This document shows, in pieces, positions 11,013 to 17,590 of a stretch of 64,000 nucleotides of DNA; positions within the stretch are counted from its first letter, which is position 1, and each line of letters opens with the position of its first letter. The notes beneath the pieces were generated by a model. It searched no databases. It was not told the origin of the DNA and saw only the letters and a program-made list of their open reading frames with translations. Source of the stretch: Paracoccus homiensis (GTDB lineage Bacteria; Pseudomonadota; Alphaproteobacteria; Rhodobacterales; Rhodobacteraceae). Location of the stretch: positions 62,001 to 126,000 of the forward strand of contig NZ_FOHO01000001.1 in assembly GCF_900111675.1 (NCBI RefSeq). The letters run 5' to 3'. The position numbers and the translations under genes are program-made.

Positions 11013-11370
11013 AATCTTGTTGACGACTCTGTAGCATCGGATCGGTTAGTTCAGTGTTCCGCTTGCGCTTATGTTCTGCATTTGTTCTTATCGAGTGATG
11101 CGAATCCACAATCCGTTTTTTCCTCACGACACGGCGCTATTCATCATTTGGGCATATCCGCCCAAGGGTGAACCATACAGCCTTGCGGCGGGCGGCTTGC
11201 GAGCGATGAATGCGGCTTGGTGGACCGTGCAAGACGAGGCGCGAGACTGCCCGCTGACGCTGCAACACGGGGCGCGGGTGATCAGGAGCCGAGATCCTGT
11301 GCGAAAGTGACGCCCCCGGCGATAACGAGCGAGGGCGATTCGATCAGGCGCGATCATCAACGCCTCTTAT
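11013..11370. other. No recognisable gene (left end of prophage)
   Basis: Short open frames exist on both strands, but none has a convincing ribosome binding site or family likeness. It may be the non-coding flank of attP. Confidence 0.4.
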
Positions 11371-11583
11371 TCAGCCTTGACCAAAACCAGACGCAGTTCT
11401 GTCTTCACCTGTGATGCAGGCCTCCAGGTCAGCAACCTTAACGAAGCTGGCCGAGCTGCCGGGCGCGCGCTTGTAGATCTTGATCGTGCCTTCTTTTGCC
11501 ATTCGGTAAAGCGTCGATCGGCTGATGCCGAACACGGCCTGGACGGCGCTGGGGCGGATGTAGAGTGGCTTGTTCTGTTTCAT
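11371..11583 (-). CDS. AlpA-like helix-turn-helix protein (possible excisionase/regulator)
   Basis: A 70-residue DNA-binding protein beginning MKQNKPLYIRPSAVQAVFG, with an HTH of the AlpA/MerR-like kind in residues about 10-32 (AVFGISRSTLYRMAKEG). The ATG at 11583 was chosen because AAGGAG lies 10 bases upstream; a GTG three codons earlier is too close to that site. It is the last gene of the leftward early operon, facing attL. AlpA-type proteins act as excision factors or activators of phage integrase genes, which fits its position. The role here is inferred. Confidence 0.7.
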   Translation of the reverse strand: MKQNKPLYIRPSAVQAVFGISRSTLYRMAKEGTIKIYKRAPGSSASFVKVADLEACITGEDRTASGFGQG

Positions 11584-11597
11584 GGTAGGCACGCTCC

Positions 11598-11681
11598 TTA
11601 TGCGCTCTTTTCCGGGGTGATCTGGTAGCTATCGATGTCGATTCCGCGCGCTGCGAGATCGTCTGCCCACATGGCCTTCAT
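11598..11681 (-). CDS. Very small phage protein (27 aa)
   Basis: A short frame starting MKAMWADDLAARGIDIDSY. Its ATG overlaps the stop of the methyltransferase-like gene as ATGA, with GGAG eight bases before it, and its TAA falls right before the RBS of the AlpA-like gene. It therefore sits exactly in an operon gap with the expected translation signals. No family is recognised. Confidence 0.5.
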   Translation of the reverse strand: MKAMWADDLAARGIDIDSYQITPEKSA

Positions 11682-12361
11682 GCTGCTTGCTCCATTGCAT
11701 ATGGCGACCATTGCGCCGCGCAGGCCTCGGCCACGCCCTCGAAGGTCCGGCTGCGGATCTTCCAGCGATCCGGCCCTGGCGGTGTGCGATGGATGGCGTT
11801 CCACGCCTTCCACTCGTCGCTGCCCCTTTCGGGTTCGGGCAGTCGATCGGTGGCCGTGAGCCTTGGAAGCCCGCGCAGATAGAAGCCCGTGGCCTTGTAG
11901 GCCGGCTCACCGAACCAGAACGGCTGCACGATCTGAGGCGCGGGCAGATCCGCCGGCATCCGGTCCTTGGCAAGATCATTCATTTCTGGGTTCTCGATGG
12001 CGACCCGCTCGATCGGCGCGCGCCAACAGTCGATGAACAGGCTCACGCCTTCCTCGAACTCGGCGCGCAAGTCCTCGATTGTCCTGCCCTTCGGGAGTTG
12101 CTTCGGCGGTGTCCATTTGCCCGGCCCGCTCATCCAGCGCCGACCAGAGCGGCAAAGCCGCGTGCAAGGCGGATGCATGACGGCCAGCAGATCCCAGCCC
12201 TCGTTCAGCAGCTCGCGGATATCAGATCTGATGTGGCGATTGCTGCCATCCTCGGCCGGGAGCAGGTCGCAGGACCAGACATCGTGCCCAAGCGCATCAA
12301 ACGCTCCGCGCATCACGCCTGATGTTTCGCAGCCGATCAGGACTTTCATCGCACGCATCAT
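11678..12361 (-). CDS. Cytosine-C5 DNA methyltransferase-like phage protein
   Basis: A 227-residue protein resembling a minimal DNA C5-cytosine methyltransferase. It has a SAM-binding opening KVLIGCETSGVMRGAF, the catalytic-type Pro-Cys in LLAVMHPPCTRLC, and an ENP triplet (IENPEMN) in place of the family ENV. It is much shorter than ordinary Dcm-type enzymes and shows no obvious target-recognition domain, so activity is uncertain. Its first ATG overlaps the stop of the preceding gene (ATGA); an internal ATG at 12349 (MKVLIG) is an alternative. It could modify phage DNA. Proteins like this are common in alphaproteobacterial prophages. Confidence 0.7.
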   Translation of the reverse strand: MMRAMKVLIGCETSGVMRGAFDALGHDVWSCDLLPAEDGSNRHIRSDIRELLNEGWDLLAVMHPPCTRLCRSGRRWMSGPGKWTPPKQLPKGRTIEDLRAEFEEGVSLFIDCWRAPIERVAIENPEMNDLAKDRMPADLPAPQIVQPFWFGEPAYKATGFYLRGLPRLTATDRLPEPERGSDEWKAWNAIHRTPPGPDRWKIRSRTFEGVAEACAAQWSPYAMEQAA

Positions 12362-12633
12362 CCAGCGGCCATCATCGAGCGCGGCAGAGCGCCCATGGAT
12401 AGGATCGCTGCGTCGTCGTCGTTGCGCGTCATGGTCGGGATCAGGCCGTCATAGCGATCCGATTTACGGACGCGTCCCTGCCATTGCTTCAGGGCAAGGA
12501 TCCGGCTGACCCGGTTCACCTGCATATCGACGCTTTGCGCGATCTCCGGGACTGTGCGCTCCCAGCCGTAATCCTTGCAGTCGCACCAGATGAGATATGC
12601 TGCCGTATGGCTGCGCGGGCTTAGACGAGCCAT
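12358..12633 (-). CDS. Phage hypothetical protein (91 aa), possible HTH
   Basis: The protein starts MARLSPRSHTAAYLIWCDCK, and the segment TVPEIAQSVDMQVNRVSRIL looks like a helix-turn-helix (residues about 24-43). The start at 12633 was chosen over a longer frame because GGGAGG precedes it. It overlaps the 44-aa gene upstream by 13 bases and couples to the methyltransferase-like gene downstream by ATGA. Function is unknown; DNA binding is a weak inference. Confidence 0.65.
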   Translation of the reverse strand: MARLSPRSHTAAYLIWCDCKDYGWERTVPEIAQSVDMQVNRVSRILALKQWQGRVRKSDRYDGLIPTMTRNDDDAAILSMGALPRSMMAAG

Positions 12634-12755
12634 GCGATGAGCCCTCCCGCGGCGATCACGATGCCGAATAGAACGCAGATTACTGTGCCGCCGTAGGCCG
12701 CACGCCGCGGCGCGGGTGCCTGGGCGGCTCGGAAGACGTGTCGATACTCGTCCAT
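12621..12755 (-). CDS. Small single-pass membrane protein (44 aa)
   Basis: Reads MDEYRHVFRAAQAPAPRRAA followed by a hydrophobic helix (TVICVLFGIVIAAGGLIAWLV) that ends at the stop. A GGAG site lies seven bases before the ATG, and the 3' end overlaps the next gene. The topology would be N-terminus in, with one C-terminal transmembrane helix. Unknown function; phage-encoded membrane peptides in the immunity operon often act in superinfection control, but nothing here proves that. Confidence 0.6.
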   Translation of the reverse strand: MDEYRHVFRAAQAPAPRRAAYGGTVICVLFGIVIAAGGLIAWLV

Positions 12756-12767
12756 GGTCTGCTCCGT

Positions 12768-12869
12768 TCAAATAGCGCGCAGCATCGCAAGCGGAGTCGC
12801 GATGGCGGCGGCGGTGAGAAAAATTAGGGCGGGAGTGGCAAGGGCGCGCTCAATGCGATCAAACGTCAT
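12768..12869 (-). CDS. Small membrane peptide (33 aa)
   Basis: Starts MTFDRIERALATPALIFLTA and continues AAIATPLAMLRAI, which is one hydrophobic helix. The ATG overlaps the stop of the 57-aa gene as ATGA, and GGGAGG lies at normal spacing. Too small for standard gene finders; the evidence is operon position, RBS and coupling. Confidence 0.55.
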   Translation of the reverse strand: MTFDRIERALATPALIFLTAAAIATPLAMLRAI

Positions 12870-13039
12870 ACCGCCTCCCTCTCGCGCATTTTCAGCCATT
12901 CAAGGCCAAGCGCGCGCTCGTAGCAGTCGGCCGAGCTGGCCAGTCGCTGGGCTGCGGCATCCACGGCCGTGGGCTCGTAGTGGATGAAGTCGATGATCAT
13001 GGCCCGATCGGTGTCGCGCCGGTCAGAGCAGCAAGCCAT
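12866..13039 (-). CDS. Phage hypothetical protein (57 aa)
   Basis: Reads MACCSDRRDTDRAMIIDFIH and ends LEWLKMREREAV. The start overlaps the stop of the 36-aa gene as TGATG, with AGGCGG upstream. A longer frame runs back to 13198, but it would cross the operator and lacks an RBS, so the coupled start is preferred. No known family. Confidence 0.55.
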   Translation of the reverse strand: MACCSDRRDTDRAMIIDFIHYEPTAVDAAAQRLASSADCYERALGLEWLKMREREAV

Positions 13040-13149
13040 CAATTTGCCGCCTGGATGAAATGGGCCACAGCCTTTGCGGCCAGTGGCCAGCCCGTGCCGA
13101 TGGCAATCATTGCCAGAAGGTGTCTTTTTTCGATCCCGAGACGTCGCAT
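13039..13149 (-). CDS. Small phage protein (36 aa), first gene of the leftward early operon
   Basis: Starts MRRLGIEKRHLLAMIAIGTG and has a moderately hydrophobic middle. GGGAGG lies eight to nine bases before the ATG. It follows the O1 operator directly and is coupled to the next gene by TGATG, so it should be expressed when the repressor is lost. Confidence 0.55.
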   Translation of the reverse strand: MRRLGIEKRHLLAMIAIGTGWPLAAKAVAHFIQAAN

Positions 13150-13172
13150 GAGGTTGCCTCCCACCCAGATTG

Positions 13173-13189
13173 GTATCCATTATGGATAC
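13173..13189. promoter_or_regulatory. Phage operator O1 (left cluster)
   Basis: GTATCCATTATGGATAC is a perfect 17-bp palindrome with a central T. It lies 23 bp upstream of the first leftward gene, where a repressor would block that operon's promoter. Confidence 0.8.
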
Positions 13190-13205
13190 TAATAGCAAGA
13201 GACTT

Positions 13206-13222
13206 GTTGCGATTATGGAAAC
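13206..13222. promoter_or_regulatory. Phage operator O3 (left cluster, weaker)
   Basis: GTTGCGATTATGGAAAC matches O1 at 13 of 17 positions. Its centre is 33 bp from that of O1, close to three helical turns, which suits cooperative repressor binding. Confidence 0.55.
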
Positions 13223-13360
13223 AATGTCAGATCAAGAGCTCTGAAGGGAGGCCGGGCGCACCTCATTCGCCGATTGCGATCGCAACCTAGTACACGCCTT
13301 GGTTGTCGTTAAATCCGTGGCTTCGCCCAAAACGAGACGCCTTGACGGAGGAATTTTTTC

Positions 13361-13537
13361 ATGACGAAGCGAGTGCTCTGCACCGAACAAGATCATGCGC
13401 TCGTGCGCAAGATCACCGACCTCGATTGCGAGGTGAAGGCGGCGCTTCTTACTCTGGTGAAGAGCTTATCTTCTGCGCATGAAGGCGATCGATCAGGCTG
13501 CGAACCATCTGCTGATCTGCGGGATCGAGATTTCTGA
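13361..13537 (+). CDS. Small hypothetical protein (58 aa) converging on the repressor gene
   Basis: Reads MTKRVLCTEQDHALVRKITD and continues LDCEVKAALLTLVKS. A very good GGAGGAATTTTTTC-ATG signal precedes it. Its last 89 bases overlap the 3' end of the cI-like gene on the opposite strand. It lies between the two operator clusters, where lambda carries rexAB, but it shows no likeness to Rex. Unknown function. Confidence 0.5.
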   Translation: MTKRVLCTEQDHALVRKITDLDCEVKAALLTLVKSLSSAHEGDRSGCEPSADLRDRDF

Positions 13538-13844
13538 TCTGCGCCGCCAGATCCTCATCGTCGGCTGAAGGTGGCAGAGGGTAACCAGTGATCGCAGAGA
13601 TCGCACGCGCCTCGTCCATCGAGACCTTTCTCGCCTTGGTCATCTTATTGACCATCGACTTTGCGTAGGATCCCAGGCCCACGCTTGCGGTCAGCGCATC
13701 TGCCAGCGCCTGCTGCGTCATATCGCTGGCCGCAAGTGCGTCGCGCACCCATTGATTCATTCCCGTCGCGGGCGGAGTTGGATATGTCGGGCGTCTGGCC
13801 ATACCCGCCGTGTATCCGGTAGCGATACAAAAGTCTGTTGCCAT
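13449..13844 (-). CDS. CI-like phage repressor (XRE family HTH)
   Basis: A 131-residue protein with an N-terminal XRE helix-turn-helix (MNQWVRDALAASDMTQQALA, residues about 29-70) and a short C-terminal region ending LIDRLHAQKISSSPE. There is no LexA/CI S24 autoprotease domain, so induction may need an antirepressor or another route rather than RecA-driven self-cleavage. Internal ATGs at residues 15 and 29 are alternative starts. It is divergent from the cro-like gene and flanked on both sides by matching operators, which supports the repressor call. Confidence 0.8.
   Translation of the reverse strand: MATDFCIATGYTAGMARRPTYPTPPATGMNQWVRDALAASDMTQQALADALTASVGLGSYAKSMVNKMTKARKVSMDEARAISAITGYPLPPSADDEDLAAQIRNLDPADQQMVRSLIDRLHAQKISSSPE
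13812..13828. promoter_or_regulatory. Phage operator O4 (right cluster, inside 5' end of cI)
   Basis: GTATCCGGTAGCGATAC matches O1 at 13 of 17 positions and keeps both GTATC/GATAC ends. It lies within the first codons of the cI-like gene, as an autoregulatory site could. Confidence 0.45.
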
Positions 13845-13870
13845 GATGTAAACCTAATCGCTTGCTTAAT

Positions 13871-13887
13871 GTTTCCATTATGGATAC
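13871..13887. promoter_or_regulatory. Phage operator O2 (right cluster, cI/cro promoter region)
   Basis: GTTTCCATTATGGATAC differs from O1 at one base only. It lies 11 bp before the cro-like ATG and 26 bp before the cI-like start, covering both divergent promoters. Confidence 0.8.
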
Positions 13888-13898
13888 CTAATAGAAAC

Positions 13899-14168
13899 AT
13901 GGAACCTGCACTTTTGATCATCTCTCGGCTTGGCGGCGTCGCTCGCGTGGCGTCGCTGCGCGGTATCCACCGGTCTGCCGTCTGGAAATGGACGCAGCCG
14001 CGGTCAAAGGGAGGAACGGATGGCCGCATCCCTATCGAGCACATCCGACCCCTTCTGGAAGAAACTCGGCGACTCGAGCTTGGTATCAAGGCAGAGGATT
14101 TCTTGCCGGCCGATGAGGCCCCTCCCTATACCGCCCGCTCAGCAGCAACACTGGGAGCCGAGGCGTGA
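13899..14168 (+). CDS. Cro-like early regulator
   Basis: An 89-residue protein starting MEPALLIISRLGGVARVASL, with a Cro-type HTH (VARVASLRGIHRSAVWKWTQ, residues about 14-33) followed by IPIEHIRPLLEETRRL, typical of YdaS/Cro-like phage regulators. The start lies only 11 bp after operator O2, so the transcript may have a very short leader or none. It heads the rightward early operon and overlaps the replication gene (GTGA). Confidence 0.75.
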   Translation: MEPALLIISRLGGVARVASLRGIHRSAVWKWTQPRSKGGTDGRIPIEHIRPLLEETRRLELGIKAEDFLPADEAPPYTARSAATLGAEA

Positions 14169-15172
14169 GGCAGCGCAGTCGTCGCCCTGACCGCAAATAT
14201 GCCGCGATCCCCAATTCGGCGATGCGCGATCCGTCAATATCGATCGCAGGACGCGGGCTGCTCGCTCTGCTGATGACCTATTCCGATGATTGGGTGTTTC
14301 TGGTTCCTAAGCTGCAGGAAATTTGCGGCGTCGGACGCGACAAAATGCGGGCCATGCTCTCCGAACTGGAAGAGGCAGGATACCTCGTTCGTGAAGCTGT
14401 CCGGGGCGATGGCGGCCAGCTCTGTGGTTCCACGTGGGTTATCCTCGATGAGCCTACCGGTGGTTCATTTGGCGGTGGCTCTGAGGGTTCGCAGCAAGAT
14501 GATGTGCCAATGAATGACCACCGACCCCCTAAAAACCCGGCGGTCGGTGACACCGCCCCCCTGAAAACCCGACCGCCGGTAGAACCGACCGGCGGTAAAT
14601 CCGTCCCCATAAGAAAACCAACCTGTAAGAAGACCAACCCTAAGAACGCGCCTTCGGGGTGTGAAAGGGGGGTGTATCAATCCAATGATTCTGGGTTTGC
14701 TGTCGATCCGCCGCCCCCCGGATCGTCGGGGCTTGCCAGCAACGAGCCGCGGGGCACCCGTGAGGCTGATGACTTCGACACATTCTGGTCTGCCTATCCC
14801 GATCCGGTCGAGCGCGAGGCAGCGAAACGCGCGTTTGCCAAGCTGGTCCAGTCTGGCGAGGTGAAGGCTTCGGACCTGGTCGATGCCGCGAAGGCATATG
14901 CCCGGAGCCGGCACGTCGAGCGGGGCTATGGCAAGAAGCCCGCAAACTGGCTGTCCTCCGGGGCTTGGCGCGAGGAATGGGAAGCGGGCCGGGCCGTTCA
15001 GGATGAAAGCCGCGAGATCGATTACCCCGCCCTGGCCGAACGCTGGCGCGGGCCGATCAAGACCGGTGCCACCTACGCGGCGTCGGCCGTCAGCCAGCGC
15101 CTGGCCCGCTTCATGCTTGGCGAGGGAATGGTGACCGAGGCCGATCTGCGGCGCTGCGGGGTGTCGTTCTGA
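14165..15172 (+). CDS. Phage replication initiation protein (winged-helix, O-like)
   Basis: A 335-residue protein. The N-terminal winged-helix region (ISIAGRGLLALLMTYSDDWV, then LQEICGVGRDKMRAMLSELE) is like that of phage replication initiators. A Pro/Lys-rich linker follows (residues about 120-190), then a C-terminal FDTFWSAYPDPVEREAAKRA and WLSSGAWREEW, common in phage replication/helicase-loading proteins. It starts at GTG overlapping the cro-like stop. The DNA origin may lie within the gene as in lambda O, but I see no clear iterons. No helicase gene is in the phage, so it probably recruits the host DnaB. Confidence 0.75.
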   Translation: MRQRSRRPDRKYAAIPNSAMRDPSISIAGRGLLALLMTYSDDWVFLVPKLQEICGVGRDKMRAMLSELEEAGYLVREAVRGDGGQLCGSTWVILDEPTGGSFGGGSEGSQQDDVPMNDHRPPKNPAVGDTAPLKTRPPVEPTGGKSVPIRKPTCKKTNPKNAPSGCERGVYQSNDSGFAVDPPPPGSSGLASNEPRGTREADDFDTFWSAYPDPVEREAAKRAFAKLVQSGEVKASDLVDAAKAYARSRHVERGYGKKPANWLSSGAWREEWEAGRAVQDESREIDYPALAERWRGPIKTGATYAASAVSQRLARFMLGEGMVTEADLRRCGVSF

Positions 15173-15414
15173 TGGCTGATCGCGAATTCCTGGCGGGTCG
15201 AGTTCGGGCGCGGATCGCCGAGAACGGATCGGTGATCCTGACACGCGCCGGCGCGATCGGACGCGGGGTGCCCCGGCAATCGATGATGTGGTGCGCCGAG
15301 CAGGTGGCAGAAGCGCTGCGGGCGGCATCCCAGAGGCGGGGTGAGGACGCAATCTGCGAGGCCCGCGCGCTTCGCTGGGCCCTCAATGAAATGAAAGATC
15401 CGGCGCGGCGCTGA
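15172..15414 (+). CDS. Phage hypothetical protein (80 aa)
   Basis: Reads MADREFLAGRVRARIAENGS and ends LRWALNEMKDPARR. Its start overlaps the stop of the replication gene (TGATG), so it is translated with it. A basic, soluble, probably helical protein of unknown function in the early operon. Confidence 0.7.
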   Translation: MADREFLAGRVRARIAENGSVILTRAGAIGRGVPRQSMMWCAEQVAEALRAASQRRGEDAICEARALRWALNEMKDPARR

Positions 15415-15450
15415 CGCTGCAGCTGGGCGACGGACAGTGAAGGAGGCGAA

Positions 15451-16065
15451 ATGGCAGCGGTTCTGTTGGGGCGGGTTCTGGTCCCTGATTTCTTCAACCC
15501 TCGGCCCGAGGACGTGGATGTCGGGTTCATGTTCTGGCGCATGCGGCGGATGCGTCGCATCTCGGGCAACCGTTCGGCGCTGACGCTGGATATCCACCAC
15601 GAGCTTTGCGGGCTGCTGGCAGATGAGCTGCAATGCTCGCGCCCGGCCCGGATCTGGGCGCGCTGCCATGATCTGCACGAATTCGCCATCGGGGATATCG
15701 TTCGCCCGGTGAAGGCCGATCTGGGATCGAAGCTGGTCGAGCAAACCTCGCGCCGGTGGGACGAGGCAATCGCGGCGCGGCTTGGCCTCTCGCTCCCCTC
15801 GGCCACGGAGGCCCTCGAGGTAAGCCTCGTTGACGACATGGCCCTGGCGATCGAGTGGAGCGAGCTGTTGGGCCGGAATTTGGCCGAGTTGGGCATCGTT
15901 GTGCCTGATCTACCCGAGAATGCCGTCGAGCTGCTGGGCCGCGCGATCAGCGCCATGGGGGCGCAGACGTGGTGGTCGGAGACCGGCAGCGCCAAGGACG
16001 AGACCGCCTACAACCTGTCGGCCTATGCGGGCGAGCAGCGCCTGCGCCGGGCAGTGACCGCGTGA
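15451..16065 (+). CDS. HD-domain phosphohydrolase, YfbR-like
   Basis: A 204-residue protein with HD-superfamily signatures: LDIHHELCGLL (first His), RCHDLHEFAIGDIVRPVK (His-Asp with the E-x-x-x-GDI-x-RP-x-K of YfbR-type 5'-deoxynucleotidases), and VSLVDDMALAIEW (last Asp). YfbR-like enzymes remove phosphate from dNMPs, so the gene may adjust the nucleotide pool during phage replication. A strong GGAGG site lies before the ATG. The next gene starts with GTG overlapping its stop. The fold call is an inference from motifs; substrate is unknown. Confidence 0.65.
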   Translation: MAAVLLGRVLVPDFFNPRPEDVDVGFMFWRMRRMRRISGNRSALTLDIHHELCGLLADELQCSRPARIWARCHDLHEFAIGDIVRPVKADLGSKLVEQTSRRWDEAIAARLGLSLPSATEALEVSLVDDMALAIEWSELLGRNLAELGIVVPDLPENAVELLGRAISAMGAQTWWSETGSAKDETAYNLSAYAGEQRLRRAVTA

Positions 16066-16508
16066 CCGAGGCTGTCCAGATGTGGCGCGGCCGTGCGGGT
16101 CGGCGGGGTCGTTCGCCGAGCGGCACTAAACGCCGGGCCGACCTTGAGGGGCCGATCCAGCGCGCGGTGGTCGACCGTCTGCGCTTCGAATTGCCGGGGG
16201 CCATCGTCCACCATTCGCCGAACGAAGTCCCGCTGGACGGTGAAGATGTCCGCGCGGCAATTGCAAAGGCCAAGCGCAACGGCATGGTGCCCGGCTTTCC
16301 GGATGTGGTGGTCGTGCTGGCCTGCCGCCCGGTCACGCTGTTCTTCGAGGTGAAGGCCGAGGGCGGCCGCGAGACCAAAGCCCAGCGCAAGCTGCGCGAA
16401 GCGGCCACATCGGCCGGCCACCTCTGGGCGGTGGTGCGATCCCAGACCGAGGCGGTCGCCTGCCTTGATGCGTGGGGGATAGATCGCCGCGGAGTGACGC
16501 GGACATGA
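16062..16508 (+). CDS. VRR-NUC domain nuclease
   Basis: A 148-residue protein with a PD-(D/E)XK active site of VRR-NUC type: GFPDVVVV with D81, then FFEVKAEGG with E97 and K99, followed by KAQRKLREAATSAGHLWAVV, the usual helix and final strand. Stand-alone VRR-NUC proteins in phages are thought to cut structured DNA such as junctions during replication or packaging. The start is GTG coupled to the HD gene by GTGA; ATG at 16080 is an alternative. Confidence 0.8.
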   Translation: MTEAVQMWRGRAGRRGRSPSGTKRRADLEGPIQRAVVDRLRFELPGAIVHHSPNEVPLDGEDVRAAIAKAKRNGMVPGFPDVVVVLACRPVTLFFEVKAEGGRETKAQRKLREAATSAGHLWAVVRSQTEAVACLDAWGIDRRGVTRT

Positions 16509-17059
16509 GTGCAGCGGACGAGTTCCTCGCCCTGCGCCCAGCGGAAGGGTTCGATCTGATCATGGTGGACCCTCTGTGGCAGTTCACCGCGCGATCAGCC
16601 AAGAGCGTTACAGCCAAATCTGCAGGAGGACAGTATCGCTGCATGTCGCTGGGCGATATCGCCGCCCTGCCGGTGGCCACGCTCGCGGCGCGCGATTGCC
16701 TGCTCTGGCTATGGGCTACCAATCCGATGCTGGCTCAAGCGCTGGGGGTCATGAAAGCTTGGGGGTTTGCCAACAAGACGGGCGGTCACTGGGTAAAGCG
16801 GACCAAGTACGGAAAGCTGGCATTTGGAACTGGCTATGTGCTGCGCTGCGCTGGCGAGCCATTCATGATAGGGACCATCGGTCGACCGAGACCGATGCGG
16901 TCCGTTCGTTCGGTGATCGGGGGCCAGCTGCGGGACCTGCATGGCTATCGGGTGGCGCTCGAGCCCTGCCCCTGCCGGGCGACCAAATCGACGGCAAGCT
17001 CTCGGCTGCGGGAAAACCTGGCCACCGCGCTGAAGCTACTGTCCTCACGGGGGCTGTGA
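16505..17059 (+). CDS. MT-A70-family adenine methyltransferase, variant active site
   Basis: A 184-residue product that matches the MT-A70 N6-adenine methylase fold through most of its length: FDLIMVDPLWQF, ARDCLLWLWATNPMLAQALG, then AWGFANKTGGHWVKRT and GKLAFGTGYVLRCAGEPFMI, ending with SVRSVIGGQLRD. Two oddities stand out. The catalytic DPPW motif reads DPLW (residues 22-25), and the C-terminal part expected after the REHSRKP stretch (the LFSR...PGW segment) is missing, with an unrelated tail instead. It may be inactive or altered. It couples by ATGA to the VRR-NUC gene. Confidence 0.75.
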   Translation: MSAADEFLALRPAEGFDLIMVDPLWQFTARSAKSVTAKSAGGQYRCMSLGDIAALPVATLAARDCLLWLWATNPMLAQALGVMKAWGFANKTGGHWVKRTKYGKLAFGTGYVLRCAGEPFMIGTIGRPRPMRSVRSVIGGQLRDLHGYRVALEPCPCRATKSTASSRLRENLATALKLLSSRGL

Positions 17060-17463
17060 TGGCGCCAAGGAACGTTCAACCGGCCCGCCCCTCGCTGGGC
17101 AAGGAAGGCGACCAGATGGCTGCGGTAATCGGCTATGACGCCGCTTTGCTTCTCATCAACGCAATGCCCGCGAGCGGATCGCGGTCATGGCGTCGCTGCG
17201 TCTATGTCCCAGCGCGCCTGCCGGTGGATCATATGTTGGTCAGGGTGCTGGGCATGACACTGGCTCTGCGACTGGTTGATGCTTTTGGAGGTCGCATCCT
17301 TCAGCCGTCCAATGGGTCAGCTGTAGAGCGCCGCGCGAAGGAGGATGCAGTGCTGACCGCGCGACGCGCTGGGCTATCGCCTCGCGAGATCGAGGCGCGG
17401 CTGGATATCCCGGTATCAACAGTGCGGTCGATAATACAGCGCACAGCGGTCATTGGAAGTTGA
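17059..17463 (+). CDS. Mor-like transcription activator
   Basis: A 134-residue protein whose second half resembles the Mor/C activators of Mu-like phages: a helical region LGMTLALRLVDAFGGRILQPS (the GG-x-x-(I/L)-x-x-P dimerisation strand) and a C-terminal HTH AGLSPREIEARLDIPVSTVR (residues about 108-127). It is the last gene of the early operon and is coupled to the methylase gene by TGATG, where an activator of middle or late genes would be expected. The family call is by motif, not by search. Confidence 0.6.
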   Translation: MAPRNVQPARPSLGKEGDQMAAVIGYDAALLLINAMPASGSRSWRRCVYVPARLPVDHMLVRVLGMTLALRLVDAFGGRILQPSNGSAVERRAKEDAVLTARRAGLSPREIEARLDIPVSTVRSIIQRTAVIGS

Positions 17464-17590
17464 CCCTTCTGTCGAACCGAGAAATTTATCTGCTTGATCA
17501 AGTGAGTGGAAAACCGAAAACAACTTGCCGGGACGCGTTCGAAAACCTAGAGCTCGATAGGCTCACCCGCATAGTTAAAGAGGGAATGTT

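Noticed and set aside
14165..15172. A phage origin with iterons inside the replication gene
   Set aside because: The Pro/Lys-rich part has short repeated CCG/GGCGGT patterns, but they follow from codon use and are not regular enough to call iterons.
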